Positions 34,346-47,104 of a DNA stretch of 64,000 nucleotides are shown here, one piece after another (the stretch's first letter is position 1; every line of letters begins with the position of its first letter). The notes under the pieces were generated by a model that saw nothing but the letters and a program-made list of their open reading frames with translations, was not told the origin of the DNA and made no database searches. The stretch is from NCBI RefSeq assembly GCF_032062135.1, contig NC_092858.1, forward strand, positions 163,553,409 through 163,617,408, given 5' to 3'. Made by a program: the position numbers and the translations under genes. The DNA is from Pyxicephalus adspersus (Eukaryota > Chordata > Amphibia > Anura > Pyxicephalidae).

Positions 34346-34827
34346 ATCCCATCATAACACATGGGACTGTGAAGAATGTGTAAATTATCAAATATATCAG
34401 GAAATAAAGGGGAAGTTTATCATACAGCCAGGAAAAACTCAGCTGAACAGATAAGAACAGAACAAACTGGCCAAGAGGTTCCTCATGCTGCTTCCTCATG
34501 CCAGGCAACTGCTGCCTCTGGGGAGACCCTAAATGTAGCTTTTACCCATAGTAGCCCCATAGAGAATGAATGGGGGCAGCAGTGAAACTATACCAGTACC
34601 ACCCACTGATGCCTGCTGAAAAAAATGAGAGGATGGTATAAAATCTGCAATGTTGTGCAAGTGATTGAGCTGCTTGCAATGTGCCAGCTGCCAGTAGCCG
34701 CCCTGGATCGCTCGATCCCGAATCAGGTCAGAATCTACCCTAAATCTTAAATACAAAAATAGTATATTTTCCCTTTTTAGCAAAAACTTCCTCTTGTGTT
34801 AATATTGTAGGCATGAAACAAAATTAA

Positions 34828-35043
34828 CCAGATTAATTAAAGCTCTCCAAGGCTGGAGAGGATAGACGTTCTTCAGCTGGGTGATCCAGCAAACCTGGAT
34901 TGGATCTGGTCCAGGATTCAAATCATTTGCTTGAAAATAGCTAATGACTTTTAAGAAAGCCATTCCAAGTTTGCAGGATCACCCAGCCTCACTGAAGAAA
35001 GTGTATTCTCTCCAGCCGTGGAGAGCTTTATTAAATCAGGCTG
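34828..35043. mobile_element. Hairpin MITE, family A, copy 3
   Basis: Complete palindrome from CCAGATTAATTAAAGCTCTCC to GGAGAGCTTTATTAAATCAGG, with the GGGTGATCCAGCAAACCTGG arm and its diverged inverse CCAAGTTTGCAGGATCACCC. Confidence 0.85.
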
Positions 35044-35151
35044 ATATATCAACAAAGGTCTATAACACATTAGGCTCTATATATATATAAACCAGGGAAT
35101 ATGACATTCTGTCAAACATTGCCTGGTAGGAATACATGTTATAAACACATA

Positions 35152-35360
35152 GGTCCCAATTTAATAAAGCTCTCTAAGGTTGGAGACAATACACTTTCAT
35201 CATTGAACCTGAGTGATCCAGCAAACCTGGGATGGATTTCCTAAAAGTTATTTGCTATTTTTTTAGCAAATGTTTTTAATTCTGGACCAGATCCATTGCA
35301 GCTTCACTGATGAAAGTGTATCTTCTCCATCCTTGGAGAGCTTTAATAAATCAGGACCAT
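35152..35360. mobile_element. Hairpin MITE, family A, copy 4
   Basis: Ends GGTCCCAATTTAATAAAGCTCTC and GAGCTTTAATAAATCAGGACC are inverted copies. The flanking bases ATA (left) and ATA (right) may be a 3-bp target duplication. The right arm lacks the GGTTTGCTGGATCACCC block. Confidence 0.8.
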
Positions 35361-38300
35361 AGACCTGAACAATTCCCACGAGGAAATGTTTGAGGGAATG
35401 TCTGATTTACTCCTTTATAAATATAGCCCATAAATAACTTAACTTTTTATATGCACATAATTAACCTTTTTCTATTTTAGGTTCTACTAAATGTTACAGA
35501 GTTTTAAAACATTGTACATGTTTTTTCTTGTTCCACTATAAATGCCTCATCCCACACAGGCATATTATTACCATTTTCCTTTTTTTTATTTTTTTATTTT
35601 TTTTGTAAATACACAGTGACTCTGGCGGGCCTGTGAAATGTTTCTGAGAAGAGTAATAGCCCACTGGGTGAGATCTTTTTCCTGCCAGTTCCCCGCAGGG
35701 CATCGTTCCTCTCTGCACTTCTGCATGCTCCCATGAGCTGACCTATAAATAAGACAGAACAGGCGTCGTGTTGTGTGCACGAGCTGGAAAAGAGAAGCCA
35801 CCGGTGTTCTCCAGCAGGGATTCACAGAGGTGTGACTTAGAGCTGGCAAACTGCTGTTTCCATCAACGTTCACTTGTCCATGTCTATGATATACAGCAGC
35901 TTTTAAAGAGGAAGTATGGAAGTTTTGTCAGTTTTATATGACAAATTTTCAACCAATGTACTATATTCTTTTTATTTACAATTAGTGTAAAATCCTAATT
36001 TTACAAATCAAAATAATAAATTGAAGGCAGATCCATGCCATAGATTCCCTAACCCATGCTGGACTTTTTAATGAGCCAAGCATTGTCCGCATGTTTAATG
36101 CCCGTATTTATATATACTTGTTGGCTGCCTGTGTGTAGCACACCAGCCTAGATATTACTGTCAGATAGGGAAGTCTCATCTCCATTAGCCATTGTCCATA
36201 GTTTAATCTCTATTTACATTATATAGTAATCATAACATAACTCTAAATCAGCATCATTCCATGGTGCACTTAGTTTGTCTTATTCTACTGGAAGAAAGTG
36301 GTATATATTGTAATGAAGAGTTAAAAGGTTTTGGCATTTCTAGAAAACAATATTTGTTTAAGTGTGAACATGGTCATGGAATTTGAGTACTGCATAGTTT
36401 AAGTAATCTAAAAGTACTGATATGTGAAGTGGGTGCACTGTGGCTATCAGTATCAAGTTGTTTATATTAGTTGTGTGTCCTTTTCAAAAATAATATATGG
36501 AAGGGGGTGTCAGGTTCCCTTAAATGCAACCATACAGTGGCCAGGTCTAGGAGGGCTTCTCTGCAGGTATAGAATTCTTGGTAAATGTGATTGGTAGAGA
36601 GGGGATTCAAGAAGAATCAAGAGTGGGGTGGCATGGGAACATCAAGAATGAAATGGACGGACAGAAATGTGGAGTGTAAGTAGGAAGTCAGTGTGGTGTT
36701 TTGTATGAGAAGAGGAAGACATCCAAAAAAATAGGTTCATGAATCATTCCTATACGATCTATTACTGGTATTACTGGTATTGTGTTCAGTAAATACCTGA
36801 TAAGCTTTGGCCTGAAATATTAATTGCCAGGCCTAAACACAATCACCAAAGGAGAAGTAAGTCAAAGCTAAGCTCTATCTGAGTTTACACATGGGTTTGA
36901 CTCTTGCTTTTAATGGAGAAACAGAGCAGCCATGGGAGAATGGGGAAGGTTAGGATTACTCAGTGAGGGAACCATCTTACAGAAAAACATCAAAAGCAGT
37001 GACAAAACTACCCATAAAGCAACAAACTCTCCTTATGTCAGTTTAATTGGGTAGAACACTTACAGGAGGAGTTCTACTAAGAGGAGCCAGCTTATCCTAA
37101 TACAAGGACACTTGGTAGATAGTGTTATCAACCCTATCTGTCCCCCAGATAGTTGGGGGGGTGTCTATTGATCCCATAGATATGAGATTCATCATGATGA
37201 ATCAAGCAACGATTATCACATGTCCAACCTAAATCATGTCCAAGCCCAAAATCAAAAATATAAAATAATACACCTACTTGGCTTTGGATTATTTTTGAAA
37301 GTTTTCTTTATTTTCACCAATATTTCTCTGTGTGGCAATGTTCACTATATCTATATCTCTCAATTGGGGAACCCATGGTTGACAACCATGCTGGACCTTA
37401 AATATGTCTTCATTGGTTAATGTCCATTTCAATACTATGACTATTGTGGCACAAACCAATTCCATCCACATAGACCCAAAATATGATTTTGAACCTGTAG
37501 AAAATGTCCCTAACCTTTAAAAAAGAGTAATGTAGCAAACACATTTTTAGGTGTGTAAGCTTCAATATTTTATGCTTATGTTTCTGGAAAATTGTAACTG
37601 AGCCCACGTTATTGTTATTAGTAGATAGATAGCAAAGGCAGAAGAAACTCACTTGTAAGTATTACTTGGAATAGTATCAGCAGAAACACTATGTTGATCA
37701 TGATGCTAACTCTTATACCAATATAATCAATATTGTCCACAAGCACATGACTTTTAGATCTGTAGAAGGATTAAGCAGGATGACCTCAAGGCTGTAGATG
37801 ACTTCAACATTCAGGTCTCTGTAATTTAGTTTTATCTCATTACAGCTTTATTTGTTTACCACCCGATAAGTAGTAGTTTTGTATTCTTTTAATTCAACCA
37901 ATGCAAAGGCTGGAATTACACTTTAAGCCCAGATGTACCATTATGGCTTGGTTGCCTTTAAACCCGCAGGCAGTGAACTCTGAATGCACTTGTTCTAAGA
38001 TCGCATATATCTGGCTGAATTGGTTGTCACAGAGAGTGGAGCATTCTGTGCCCTTTCTGATATAATGGTTGTCCTTGTTCTAAGAGAACATATCTCTCTG
38101 CAATCACTCCACGGATCATTTTCAATGGCAGAAGCTCTCGTGTTATATCATTTGCCAAGCATTCTCTTTTGGCAGTTTACACTGCTGGAAAACAACATCT
38201 TATCACTGCAAATTCCTTTGTTACGGTAATATACACTCAGCTCTGAAATGATTCTTGCATAAAAAAAGTACGCCAAAATCCTGTGTGTCATCGAAAGACT

Positions 38301-38654
38301 TTGAATAAAAACTCTAGGAAGGTATATAAAATGGCATTTAGTCTATAATTGAGTCTGTTTAAATTTATTAGGACAACCTAGAGTTCAACAGCTTAATAAG
38401 AATCCATTTTTAATCATTCAAAACATATTTCAGTTTAGCTGTTACTGATAGAATAATCTGGCATGTTGGCACCATTGGTATAACAATCACAGTAGTGGGC
38501 TGTATGGTTGCTTTGGGGCCCAGAAGCACAGGGACCCACAACTCTCTGGTTCCACAATGATTTCTGTAGGTATGGTGTTTACCATATTGGCTACAGTTCT
38601 CTAGATTTGCTTTTAAGGTGAACAATCAAAAGACAGGGGGCCCCTGAAGTGGTC
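35361..38654. other. Long non-coding stretch
   Basis: Nothing recognised. The 95-codon minus frame at 35586-35873 is moderately balanced in composition but has no domain I know. A T-rich run lies at 35578-35604. Confidence 0.4.
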
Positions 38655-38840
38655 TAAAAAGATTTGCTGTTAGCACTTTTTCAGCACCAGGTCCCAGGTT
38701 CAAATCTCAACCAGGACATTATCTGCATGGAGTTTGCAGGTTCTCCCTGTGTTTGCATGGGTTTCCTCCAGCTACTCAGGTTTCCTCCCACATTCCAAAA
38801 TTGTTGTAATTGGCTTCGCTCCAAATTGACTTTAAACTGC
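38655..38840 (+). mobile_element. tRNA-derived SINE-like repeat, copy 3 (5' part)
   Basis: TGCTGTTAGCACTTTTTCAGCACCAGGTCCCAGGTTCAAATC contains an A/B-box-like head with the canonical GGTTCAAATC of a tRNA B box. It is followed by ATCTGCATGGAGTTTGCAGGTTC, TCCCTGTGTTTGCATGGGTTTCC and CAGGTTTCCTCCCACATTCCAAAA. The usual 3' half is missing or degraded. This is the clearest tRNA-like head of the three copies. Confidence 0.7.
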
Positions 38841-41800
38841 AGTACCCTGCAAGACTTACTTTTTTTCTTTGAACTTTTTCTTACTGGTATGTGAGTGTCC
38901 CTAGGCACTGTAAATGTGTATTGTAAATTTAAGACACAGATGCTTCTATATGCTAATATGAGGAGTTTTGGCGTGAGATTTTATGTCTTCTCTGTTGTGT
39001 TCCTCACTGTTTATTGTTCTGGAGGCTCTAACATGAGGAAGCCAAAGTCCAACCTTTAACAAGTTGGCATGGTAAGTCATTAATGGGGAAAGTTTAGCTA
39101 CAAGTAGTCTACAGGCAATAATAATGACCAATCCTTTATCCTCTACCTGAGTTTGGGGCACAGTTATCAGAGTACAGTTCTTCATTAATAATTTTGGTAT
39201 AGAGAGACATCATAAACACAGCTGCAAGATCACATTTATCAGCACTTGGCTGATCATCATTGGCTGATTGGACAATATTTTTATTTCAATGGTCCTGATT
39301 ATTCAAGCTGGAATTCAAGGCATTGTAAATAGTACTTAAGTCATGCTAAATTAACATAAAATAATATTACCTGAAAAGCCACTTTAGCATGTTATAAGGC
39401 ATATTCAAACCCTAACAATGAACATCTTTTATTACTATTAATCATGCTATGTACAGTTTAGTTATATCTGTCGGGTATAAAAAAAAATAGTAGTAAATAC
39501 TAAAATATCATAGCTTGTCTGTGCTTGTATTCTTTGTACAGTTCACGTGGTATGTCAAGGTGATCAATTACCCTCTCATTTCCTCTCTCTGAACTACAGA
39601 AATATCAACCTTTATGTTGTGGGGGTGGTAGAGTATCAAGGTTTTTTTTCCTTCTGTCATTGTTTGTATTTGTGTATTCTGCAGGGTTGTCAACTGCAGC
39701 TCTTATTTATAATACAGGGCTGAGTAATATGGTGGAACTTTACAAATAAAGGTTAGTAATAATATTAGCACTTCACAAGATTGCTATGTATTGTCATCGT
39801 ACAACAAAACGTTGGCGTTCAAGGCATTTCTAATAGATCAACTGGTAATTTTGTGTACTTGCAAAGTTTTCAAATGAATTATACTTGGAGAATTGTGCGT
39901 GTATTGCAAAGATATACATTATATGTTTCAGATGATGAACACCGCTGGGCACAACTGTTTAGGTGTTATATAAAGCGTAATAAAATAGGGCTATTGTCTC
40001 TTTACTACCAAGTTCAAGTAACCAGAACTAGCCATGATCTAGGCTGGAAGGGATCTACTTGCCCAAGTCAAATGAATATTATTGCAGTGCTTTTTAAGAT
40101 TGTCAAAGAATGCAGGAATTTTACAGGAGATGGTCAGAAACTGCAATACCAAAACTCTTCATGTTGCCCTAGGGCTGAAGCTTGAGCACCAGAGCTCTAG
40201 GTACTGTGTCAGATGTAGGTTTCACTTCTGTAGGGGTTTCCAAACTTTACCAAGGTTCTTTCTTATAGTGTGGTATAAGAAACCAAAGATGGAGAGAGGG
40301 TTAGGAAAGAAGAGTGATATGGCAGTCCACATAAAAGAGCGATCAACTTCAGTAAACACTGACAGCTGACCTTTAGCTCCTAGTTGAAGTCATAAAAACA
40401 TGACAAGTAGTGGAAGAAGCTTCTCTCCAGACTGGTCTCTCATTTGAAGCAGCATTCCCAATTCAGCAACAAAAAGCTTGCGTCCTAAAGTACCTCTCTT
40501 CTGGGTCTCTTCTTCTTGTGGCTTCTCCTTGCTGAAGCTAAGTCCTCCACCACTAAGAACCAAACTCATCTTTTCAATAGTTCAGTCCTAAGGTCCCAGC
40601 CTAGCAAGGTCCCCTGATCAGCTATGCCCCCTAGCTTCTTCCATTGAAAAGGTCTCCCTAGAATCAGTTCCCGACACCTGTTTAAGAATCAGAATCTATA
40701 TCACAATAGTCATAACAGGTCATCAAGGCAGTGATTAGTTACCATCCTGCTAAAGCCAGGTTCCTCTCCAGTGACAGAAGGTAGCCAACTTTAAAGTGAG
40801 AACAGATTCTAGAACTGTCAGGCATATACTAAAATTAACCCCCTGCAATTAATAATTCTACCCAGAAAATTGTGTAAATAAATATAGTTTCTGTTTTCAA
40901 ACCCAGATGAATGACTTGTCAGCTCTATAAACTGGCATGGGGCTATAAACTGTGATATAGAAACATTTCATTTTGGACCTGTAAAATACATCACACGAAT
41001 GCTGTAAAAATTCTTGTTTTGTTATAACATAACTATGGAGTTTTGGGGGAAAAATATACTATACTAAATCTAAACTAAAGGGTAATAAAAAATGCTAACA
41101 AGTTTTATACCAAAACAGACTCTAAAGGTCTCTTGCCATAAAACATCTTGCTAGCATTTTTTATAACTATGTATCCTCCACTACTATTAAAGGCGTTTGC
41201 TGTCCATGGCACATTGGAGTGATGATGCTCTTACTTTAAGGGTTTACTCATCAAGGTATTCCTGGCCTCCAGGTGCATGGAGTTGAATTTTAAGCCAACC
41301 ACAGACCATTATACAAAGATTGTATTATCAATTTACCAATAAAAATCAGCAGTCACCCAATACACCTAATTTTGCAAATATTAATAGCTTAATGGTTCAT
41401 AAATGCTTACAGGTAAGTGCAATAGAGCATTTCAAGTGTCACTTTGTATTAAGCTCCACAGGTATAAATATGTGTAAATAAACAAACATTTAATCACAAA
41501 GAGAAAGAAGTCATCAGCACAGTTACAAAGTAGACATTCATAGGAAAAGCGAAGTACTTGGCCTGTGGCAATCAAGGTAGTATCCATTCATAATCTAAAC
41601 AACTACAACAATATAACAAGGTTTACCAGTAACAATAGTCACTGACTTATATTCTTTTAATCATTTATACAAATACAGGTTGTATTTCCTAATTACCTTT
41701 TGAGCATAGTGAAAAAAAATTGTAAATCCCTTCTGATCTAAGTAGTTTCTTTATGTTTTGTTTGTCAGTAACATGTCTAGATACAGGCAGGGAGAGTTGT

Positions 41801-43379
41801 TGCTGTTGAATGGAGAATTTGTATTGTGACACCCTGTCCTTATGCTTGCTTTCCCCTATGCAGATCAAACCACAGGCCCATGTCAATATAAACACTGCAA
41901 AAGTTGATCTGTGCAAAAATTGTTTGGTCATTTCATATTCTTTTTCAGTACCTTGAAGTCAGAATGCACTGCATTTCAGTACCAATGTATATAAGATGCA
42001 CTTAGGACACAAGAACTAGCTGGGCCACACTAACCAATCCTTTAACCAGCAGTTACACCACAAGGCCTGGGTGGCATAGTGTTGCAATTGAGGAATATCC
42101 AATTGGGCCCAGATATTGTGTGCCAATGTTAATTAGACATAGTGATGACATTTTCACATCCTGTTTTTTCTTCTTGTGCCACCTGTGAGGTAATAAAGGA
42201 ATGATAAAATAGGGAAATATAGCTGGCTCAAGTTAAATGAAAACTGCTAATGGGAACCAGACAATATTATAAACCTTGTAGAGGTGTAACCCCTTATCAT
42301 TCTATCCAAAACTAATCAAGTTTTGTCTTTTGTCATACTTTAATTGGAAATTTGCAGCACTATTTTCCAAGCCTATAATCACTTCTGTTTTAAATGACTG
42401 CTTCCGGGCTTATACCTGAACTTTGTGTACCTGCTTGACCACTTCTTCTGATTCCCTGCAGATATTTAACCTTCCCTTGTGATTTTGCACATAAAATATA
42501 GCCTGCGTGCTATATGCTGGCCATTTTTTCCACAGCCATTTGTGTGTACTACGTTTTGTAATATCCCAGTGTCATGGTACACATGGCATACGCAATGTCA
42601 AAGTTTGCAATAAAAAAACTCATTTTTTATGCATTTATGTGTTTTTTTCCATTTGACTGAACTCTTTCTCCAGCAATGAATTGGCAATACAAAATGTATT
42701 AAGTAGCTGACATTAAACAGAAAACTGCCCATCTTCTACATCTTTAGTAAATAGAACTTAATGGAAAAAGAAGGTTGAATTCTTTTATTTTGCAGACATT
42801 ATCCCTTCTTGGACAGAGATAATGGTATTTATTGAAATGGCATATGTTTAAATGAATAGCTTTTTTTCATTATCCTATTCCCAGCTTAATTGAATATTCT
42901 AGCTGTATGCTTACCCTCCAAAAATATAAGATATTGAAATATAGTCTTATGGTCACGTGAGCCATCATTTTTCATTTGGATCAATATAGTGGAACAGCAC
43001 GTCCCGGTGAAATATTAATATTTGTATGGCTCTTGGGCTTGCAGTTAAATATGTTATTATTAGTTTGATGTTTGGAGAGACGGCATATTTGGAGACACAG
43101 AAATGCATAATGTTGGAGACAGAGTTCGGTGATGTGCTCTCACCGGCAAGAAGAAAAAGTCACTGAAATAAATTAAACTTTGTCTGATGTATGAGGAATG
43201 ATCTGAAGCAAAACCAGGAGATTTTTTTGAAAACTAGAAAAAAGTAAACTTTGCCCTTAGTGAGCTATTGGATTCTTTCTTCTTTTTGCAAAATATTTGT
43301 GAGTGAGGTCAATAAAGGGGCCCTGTCAAGTCTCCAAAAAATTCCTATTTGATTTTTTAGCAATCGAAGAAATGTTATA
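38841..43379. other. Long non-coding stretch
   Basis: No gene or RNA recognised. The 134-codon frame at 39781-40185 opens with a TTG, not an ATG, and shows no domain; I treat it as chance. A GGGGTTTCCAAACTTTACCAAGG motif near 40225 could be the start of another hAT-like remnant. Confidence 0.4.
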
Positions 43380-43622
43380 ACCACCACTTTGGTTCTTCTG
43401 GGTTTTACAGGGTATGCCTTTTATAAATATTATACCCACAGTTCACAGTACATTTGTGTGGTGATCAGTAAAAAAAAAATGTGGCCAGTGGGAAGAATGT
43501 CACCCTTACAGAAAGCCTGTTAAACTGACTGTAGAGTCACAAATTGCTCATTGCTCAAGGAACCCCTAACAACAACTGGAGGAACCCAAGGGTTTCATGG
43601 AACCCTGGTTGGGAAGCCACTG
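43380..43622 (+). mobile_element. hAT-like non-autonomous element, family B, copy 4
   Basis: Diverged left part, then TGTGGTGATCAGTAA, GTGGGAAGAATGTCACCCTTACAG, TTGCTCATTGCTCAAGGAACCCC, ACTGGAGGAACCC and GGAACCCTGGTTGGGAAGCCACTGG. It ends 24 bp before the intact hAT element at 43647. Confidence 0.65.
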
Positions 43623-43638
43623 GTGATCACATTGACTT

Positions 43639-43646
43639 GTAATTTA
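43639..43646. repeat. Left 8-bp target-site duplication
   Basis: GTAATTTA is identical to 44241-44248 on the other side of the element. Confidence 0.9.
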
Positions 43647-44240
43647 TAGGGATGAGCGAGAATGTCTCTGGTATTCTTGCAAAAATTTCCTCTATGTTCT
43701 GATGGGTACGCAAAATTTAACAAAATTTTGTGAAACCATCAGAAATCACTATAGGAGGATTATCGTGGCTGCATTCATTAATACAGCCGTAGGAATCCTC
43801 TTGTCAGTGAGCAATCTTTGGGCACTACTGGTCAGAATGAGGGCAAGCCCACATTCTGACCTGTAGTGCCCGGGGACCTTTCACTGAGAGGAGGATTCTC
43901 AGGGCTTCATTCATAAATGCATGTGGTTTGCGTTTATGAATGATCCCGGCCGTGGGAAAACTCAGAGGATTTTTCCCACGCTGCACTCATTCATGAGCAG
44001 CCAGCCGTGAGACTCACACTGTGTTGCTGGATAGAGAAACTCTATCCAGGAACACATAGTACAGAGCTGCAACAGCAATCAGGGCAGCGGAGCTGACAGC
44101 CCCAGTTGGTTTTGCAGGTCCCAAAAATTCGGTCCCGTTGGACGAATTTACAAAGGCTGTTCTCGCCTATATGTTTGGTAAGCGAGAACAGCCCAATTCA
44201 CCGCAAGACTAAATTTAATAAATTCGCTCGATCATCCCTA
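43647..44240. mobile_element. Intact non-autonomous hAT element, 594 bp
   Basis: The ends TAGGGATGAGCGAG and CTCGATCATCCCTA are inverted copies, and the element is bounded by a perfect 8-bp duplication GTAATTTA. Terminal repeats of this form with an 8-bp duplication define the hAT superfamily. There is no transposase frame. The interior has several inverted repeats: CAGAATGAGG...ACATTCTG with GGGCACTAC/GTAGTGCCC, GAATCCTC/GAGGATTC, and TGTTCTCGCC/GCGAGAACA. Both the duplication and the termini are undecayed, suggesting a fairly recent insertion relative to the family B copies. Confidence 0.92.
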
Positions 44241-44248
44241 GTAATTTA
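44241..44248. repeat. Right 8-bp target-site duplication
   Basis: GTAATTTA, the exact partner of 43639-43646. Confidence 0.9.
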
Positions 44249-46924
44249 CTTTGGAACTTGCAAGGAAATTTGACTACTACAGGACCTATCAATTCCTTAG
44301 CACAGCCCCCTTTTTTCTTGAACGTTGAATCCCTCACCTTTTCACCTTTTCGTGTCTAATTACCCCCAGTCCAGTTCCTTTACACCTCCTCCTACCTCTC
44401 TGCAAAATCTTTTATGTAGCTTCCAGGCAAGGAATATCACTTGAGTGACAGCTCCAAGTCCTTTTGAGTCTGCTCACATCACATTCTTTTTGTTGCTTAC
44501 CTGTCTAATGGAGGCTTTTACATGTAACTAACCTGCTTAAAGATCTTAAATGTGCATATAATTTTTTGGGGAGATTGCCCATGAAAAAAATGGTCCATCA
44601 ACAGGGTCACTGTGCTTTAAACTCTTTTACGACTTCACCCTTCTACAACCTTCTGTTAGAACATTTGCATTTTATTAAACCATATTTGCAATGTTTCTGT
44701 TCTCTAACAAGCGTGGCAAGAAATAAATCTCTTCTATAGTGCTGTATACAAGGTAGTCCTGGTTAATCTTTCACTTAACATGTTAAAACATCAGCAGAAA
44801 CAATGGTGGAGTAACCAGAACAAGGTTGTGTTGTGTAATGGTTAGCTAATTATTGCCACCATCTCCTTTTTCTCCAGGCTGAGATACCTAATCTAAAGAA
44901 ACACCACAAATACCACCAAAAGCTCCATTAAAGTGACCATGTCACTTTGCTAAGTTTAACCAACTGCTCTCCGCAACAGAAGTGGCTGAGTGAATTTGTT
45001 GCTGTCATTAGCATGAGGCCCCTACTGCTATCAGACACTTCTCGAGAGGCATTGGAAAGTGAATGCCTTGCTGGGCATCATGGTTGCCACTACTTCACTA
45101 CAGGACACAGTGTCCATAGAACGAGTAATGCTACTTGGCACAGGACACAATATCATACTACAAGAAAACTACATATCAGGTTATATATAAACGTGGCTGA
45201 GTGGACCTGGCCCAGCACAGAGAAGAATTATACAATAACAAGAGAAGAGATGGCTACGATGTTCAAGTAGAGAGGAGGATGTGCTAGGGGTTTGACTCTT
45301 CCTTAAGAAGTCAAATTTCTATCACACACAAAGTCTTTAAATTATTTTTCTTTATTTTTAGCTGCAATTTTATAATTTGGTGAATAAATATCTTTATTAA
45401 GTTGTGTCTTTTTAAACAATAGAAGGATCAAGAGGGGGCTACTGTTGAGCTATACCTAGGACACTAGTTGGTCTTAAGCCCCACAAAATCCCCTAGATTT
45501 ACACCATTAGATACAATTATGTGAAGTCTCCCATCAGTACAGGTGTCCAAAAATATCTTAATAGTCAGCAAATTCCTATAATAGAGACAGCAATTGTTAC
45601 CCTTATAGCTTCCTTTCCCCTTTTCAGCACTACCTGGGCAGCTAGTCTGTACAATGGACTTTCCTATAACTTTACCCCCAAAGAGCCACTAACGATAGAT
45701 TTGAGCAACAATTACCATGCAGACCTTTATTATGGACCTGTTATTTTAAATATTTTTGACATGAAGTCAGGATACCAGTTGAGTTATGGGGTATGATATT
45801 TGGATGGGAGTGAAGTTTTTTCAGGACAGGAGTGTTGGATGGAGAGGTAAAAATATGGGTGAACTGATGAAAACTGGGTGTATTGGATGTTAGTCTGAGA
45901 ATGTATCAGTAGTATGAGGAGTGAAGCAGTTCATTAAAATATTGCAAATGGTTGGTTAGGAGAGACTGTTGATTAATGCGACCCACCAACACTTAACTGT
46001 CAACCAACATGCCTAATACTATATTGGGTGGGAAGATTTGTAGGTTAAGAGCTTGAGATCTTATTGTTTAAAAAAAGAATGCTTGGGGTCTTTTTTTAAT
46101 GTTAAATGCTGATGATTACTGATGGGTGACAAAAGCAATGGTGTTGGATAGAGGAAGATATGAGGAGGCGGTAATATAGGGGGATATGGCAGAGATGCTG
46201 GGCTTCATATCTGCTGGGTGAATGTGAAAGACAAATGGAGCATTGCATGTTGAGGCTTTTGTAGGATTATACAGAATGAGGTCATTGGGGGTGTTAGGGG
46301 TTTGAAGTTACCGGTACTTTGAAAGTTGTTCGGAAAATTAGAATTCTTAGTTCATTTCACTGACGTCCAGAATCATCAAGCTAATCCTATGAATTCCACA
46401 TCTGTATACACATTTCACTGAAAATTTACATAATGCAGTATAAAGTTATAGTGAACATTTAAGTGCATGCATCACTTTAGAAAGAGACTCGAACAAAAAG
46501 GTAAAATGTATTCTTACATCAATAAAGGTCTTTCAAGTCAATGTAATAAAAAAAACTCTATCACGTACTAAAACAAGCAGTAAAACATAATAAGAGCTGA
46601 AAGAAGAAGTAATCAAAGCTTTTCCTTTTATCCGCCAGTGACTGGAGAGAAGATTAGGGGGAAAGATCAAGGGCGTCTCTGAATAGGTCAGACACTTTAC
46701 AAATACAGATCCAACTTTGAAAAGGACAATACTGCATAATATTTACAAGGACCACATAGCCAGCATACTTATATATGTCTGACCTCAGTAGCAGCATTGT
46801 TCTTTCCTGGCCTTCTGTGCGCTATGGACTAAAATACACACCCTTGCTTATTTTATGATAATCCCTGGCAAAAACCTCCTTCCAAAAATTAATAATCGGC
46901 TGAAGCAGAACTCTGCGACATTGG
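44249..46924. other. Non-coding stretch
   Basis: No gene recognised. The frames at 44947-45270 and 45521-45796 have no known domain. Confidence 0.4.
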
Positions 46925-47104
46925 GACTGATTTATTAAAGCTATCCAAGGCTGGAGAGGATACATACTTTCTTAGAAGTCATGTGCTATTTGCTAGCAAA
47001 TGTTTCGAATTCAGGATCAGATCCATTCCAGGTTTGCTGGATCACCCAGCTTCACTGATGAAAGTGTATCCTCTTCAGCCTTGGAGAGCTTTAATAAATA
47101 AAGC
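46925..47104. mobile_element. Hairpin MITE, family A, copy 5
   Basis: Starts GACTGATTTATTAAAGC, then TCCAAGGCTGGAGAGGATAC, and ends CTTCAGCCTTGGAGAGCTTTAATAAAT. The left arm lacks the GGGTGATCCAGCAAACC block, while the right arm keeps CCAGGTTTGCTGGATCACCC. Confidence 0.8.

Noticed and set aside
35586..35873. Possible exon (95-codon minus frame)
   Set aside because: Composition is acceptable, but there is no known domain, and I could not place convincing splice sites around it.
38655..38720. Functional tRNA gene
   Set aside because: The B-box-like GGTTCAAATC is part of a SINE head; no full cloverleaf can be folded and the sequence continues into the SINE body.
39781..40185. 134-codon plus-strand frame
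   Set aside because: Opens at TTG, has no recognisable domain or coding-like pattern, and lies in a repeat-rich non-coding stretch.
44947..45270. 107-codon plus-strand frame
   Set aside because: No domain, and nothing in the surroundings suggests a gene.
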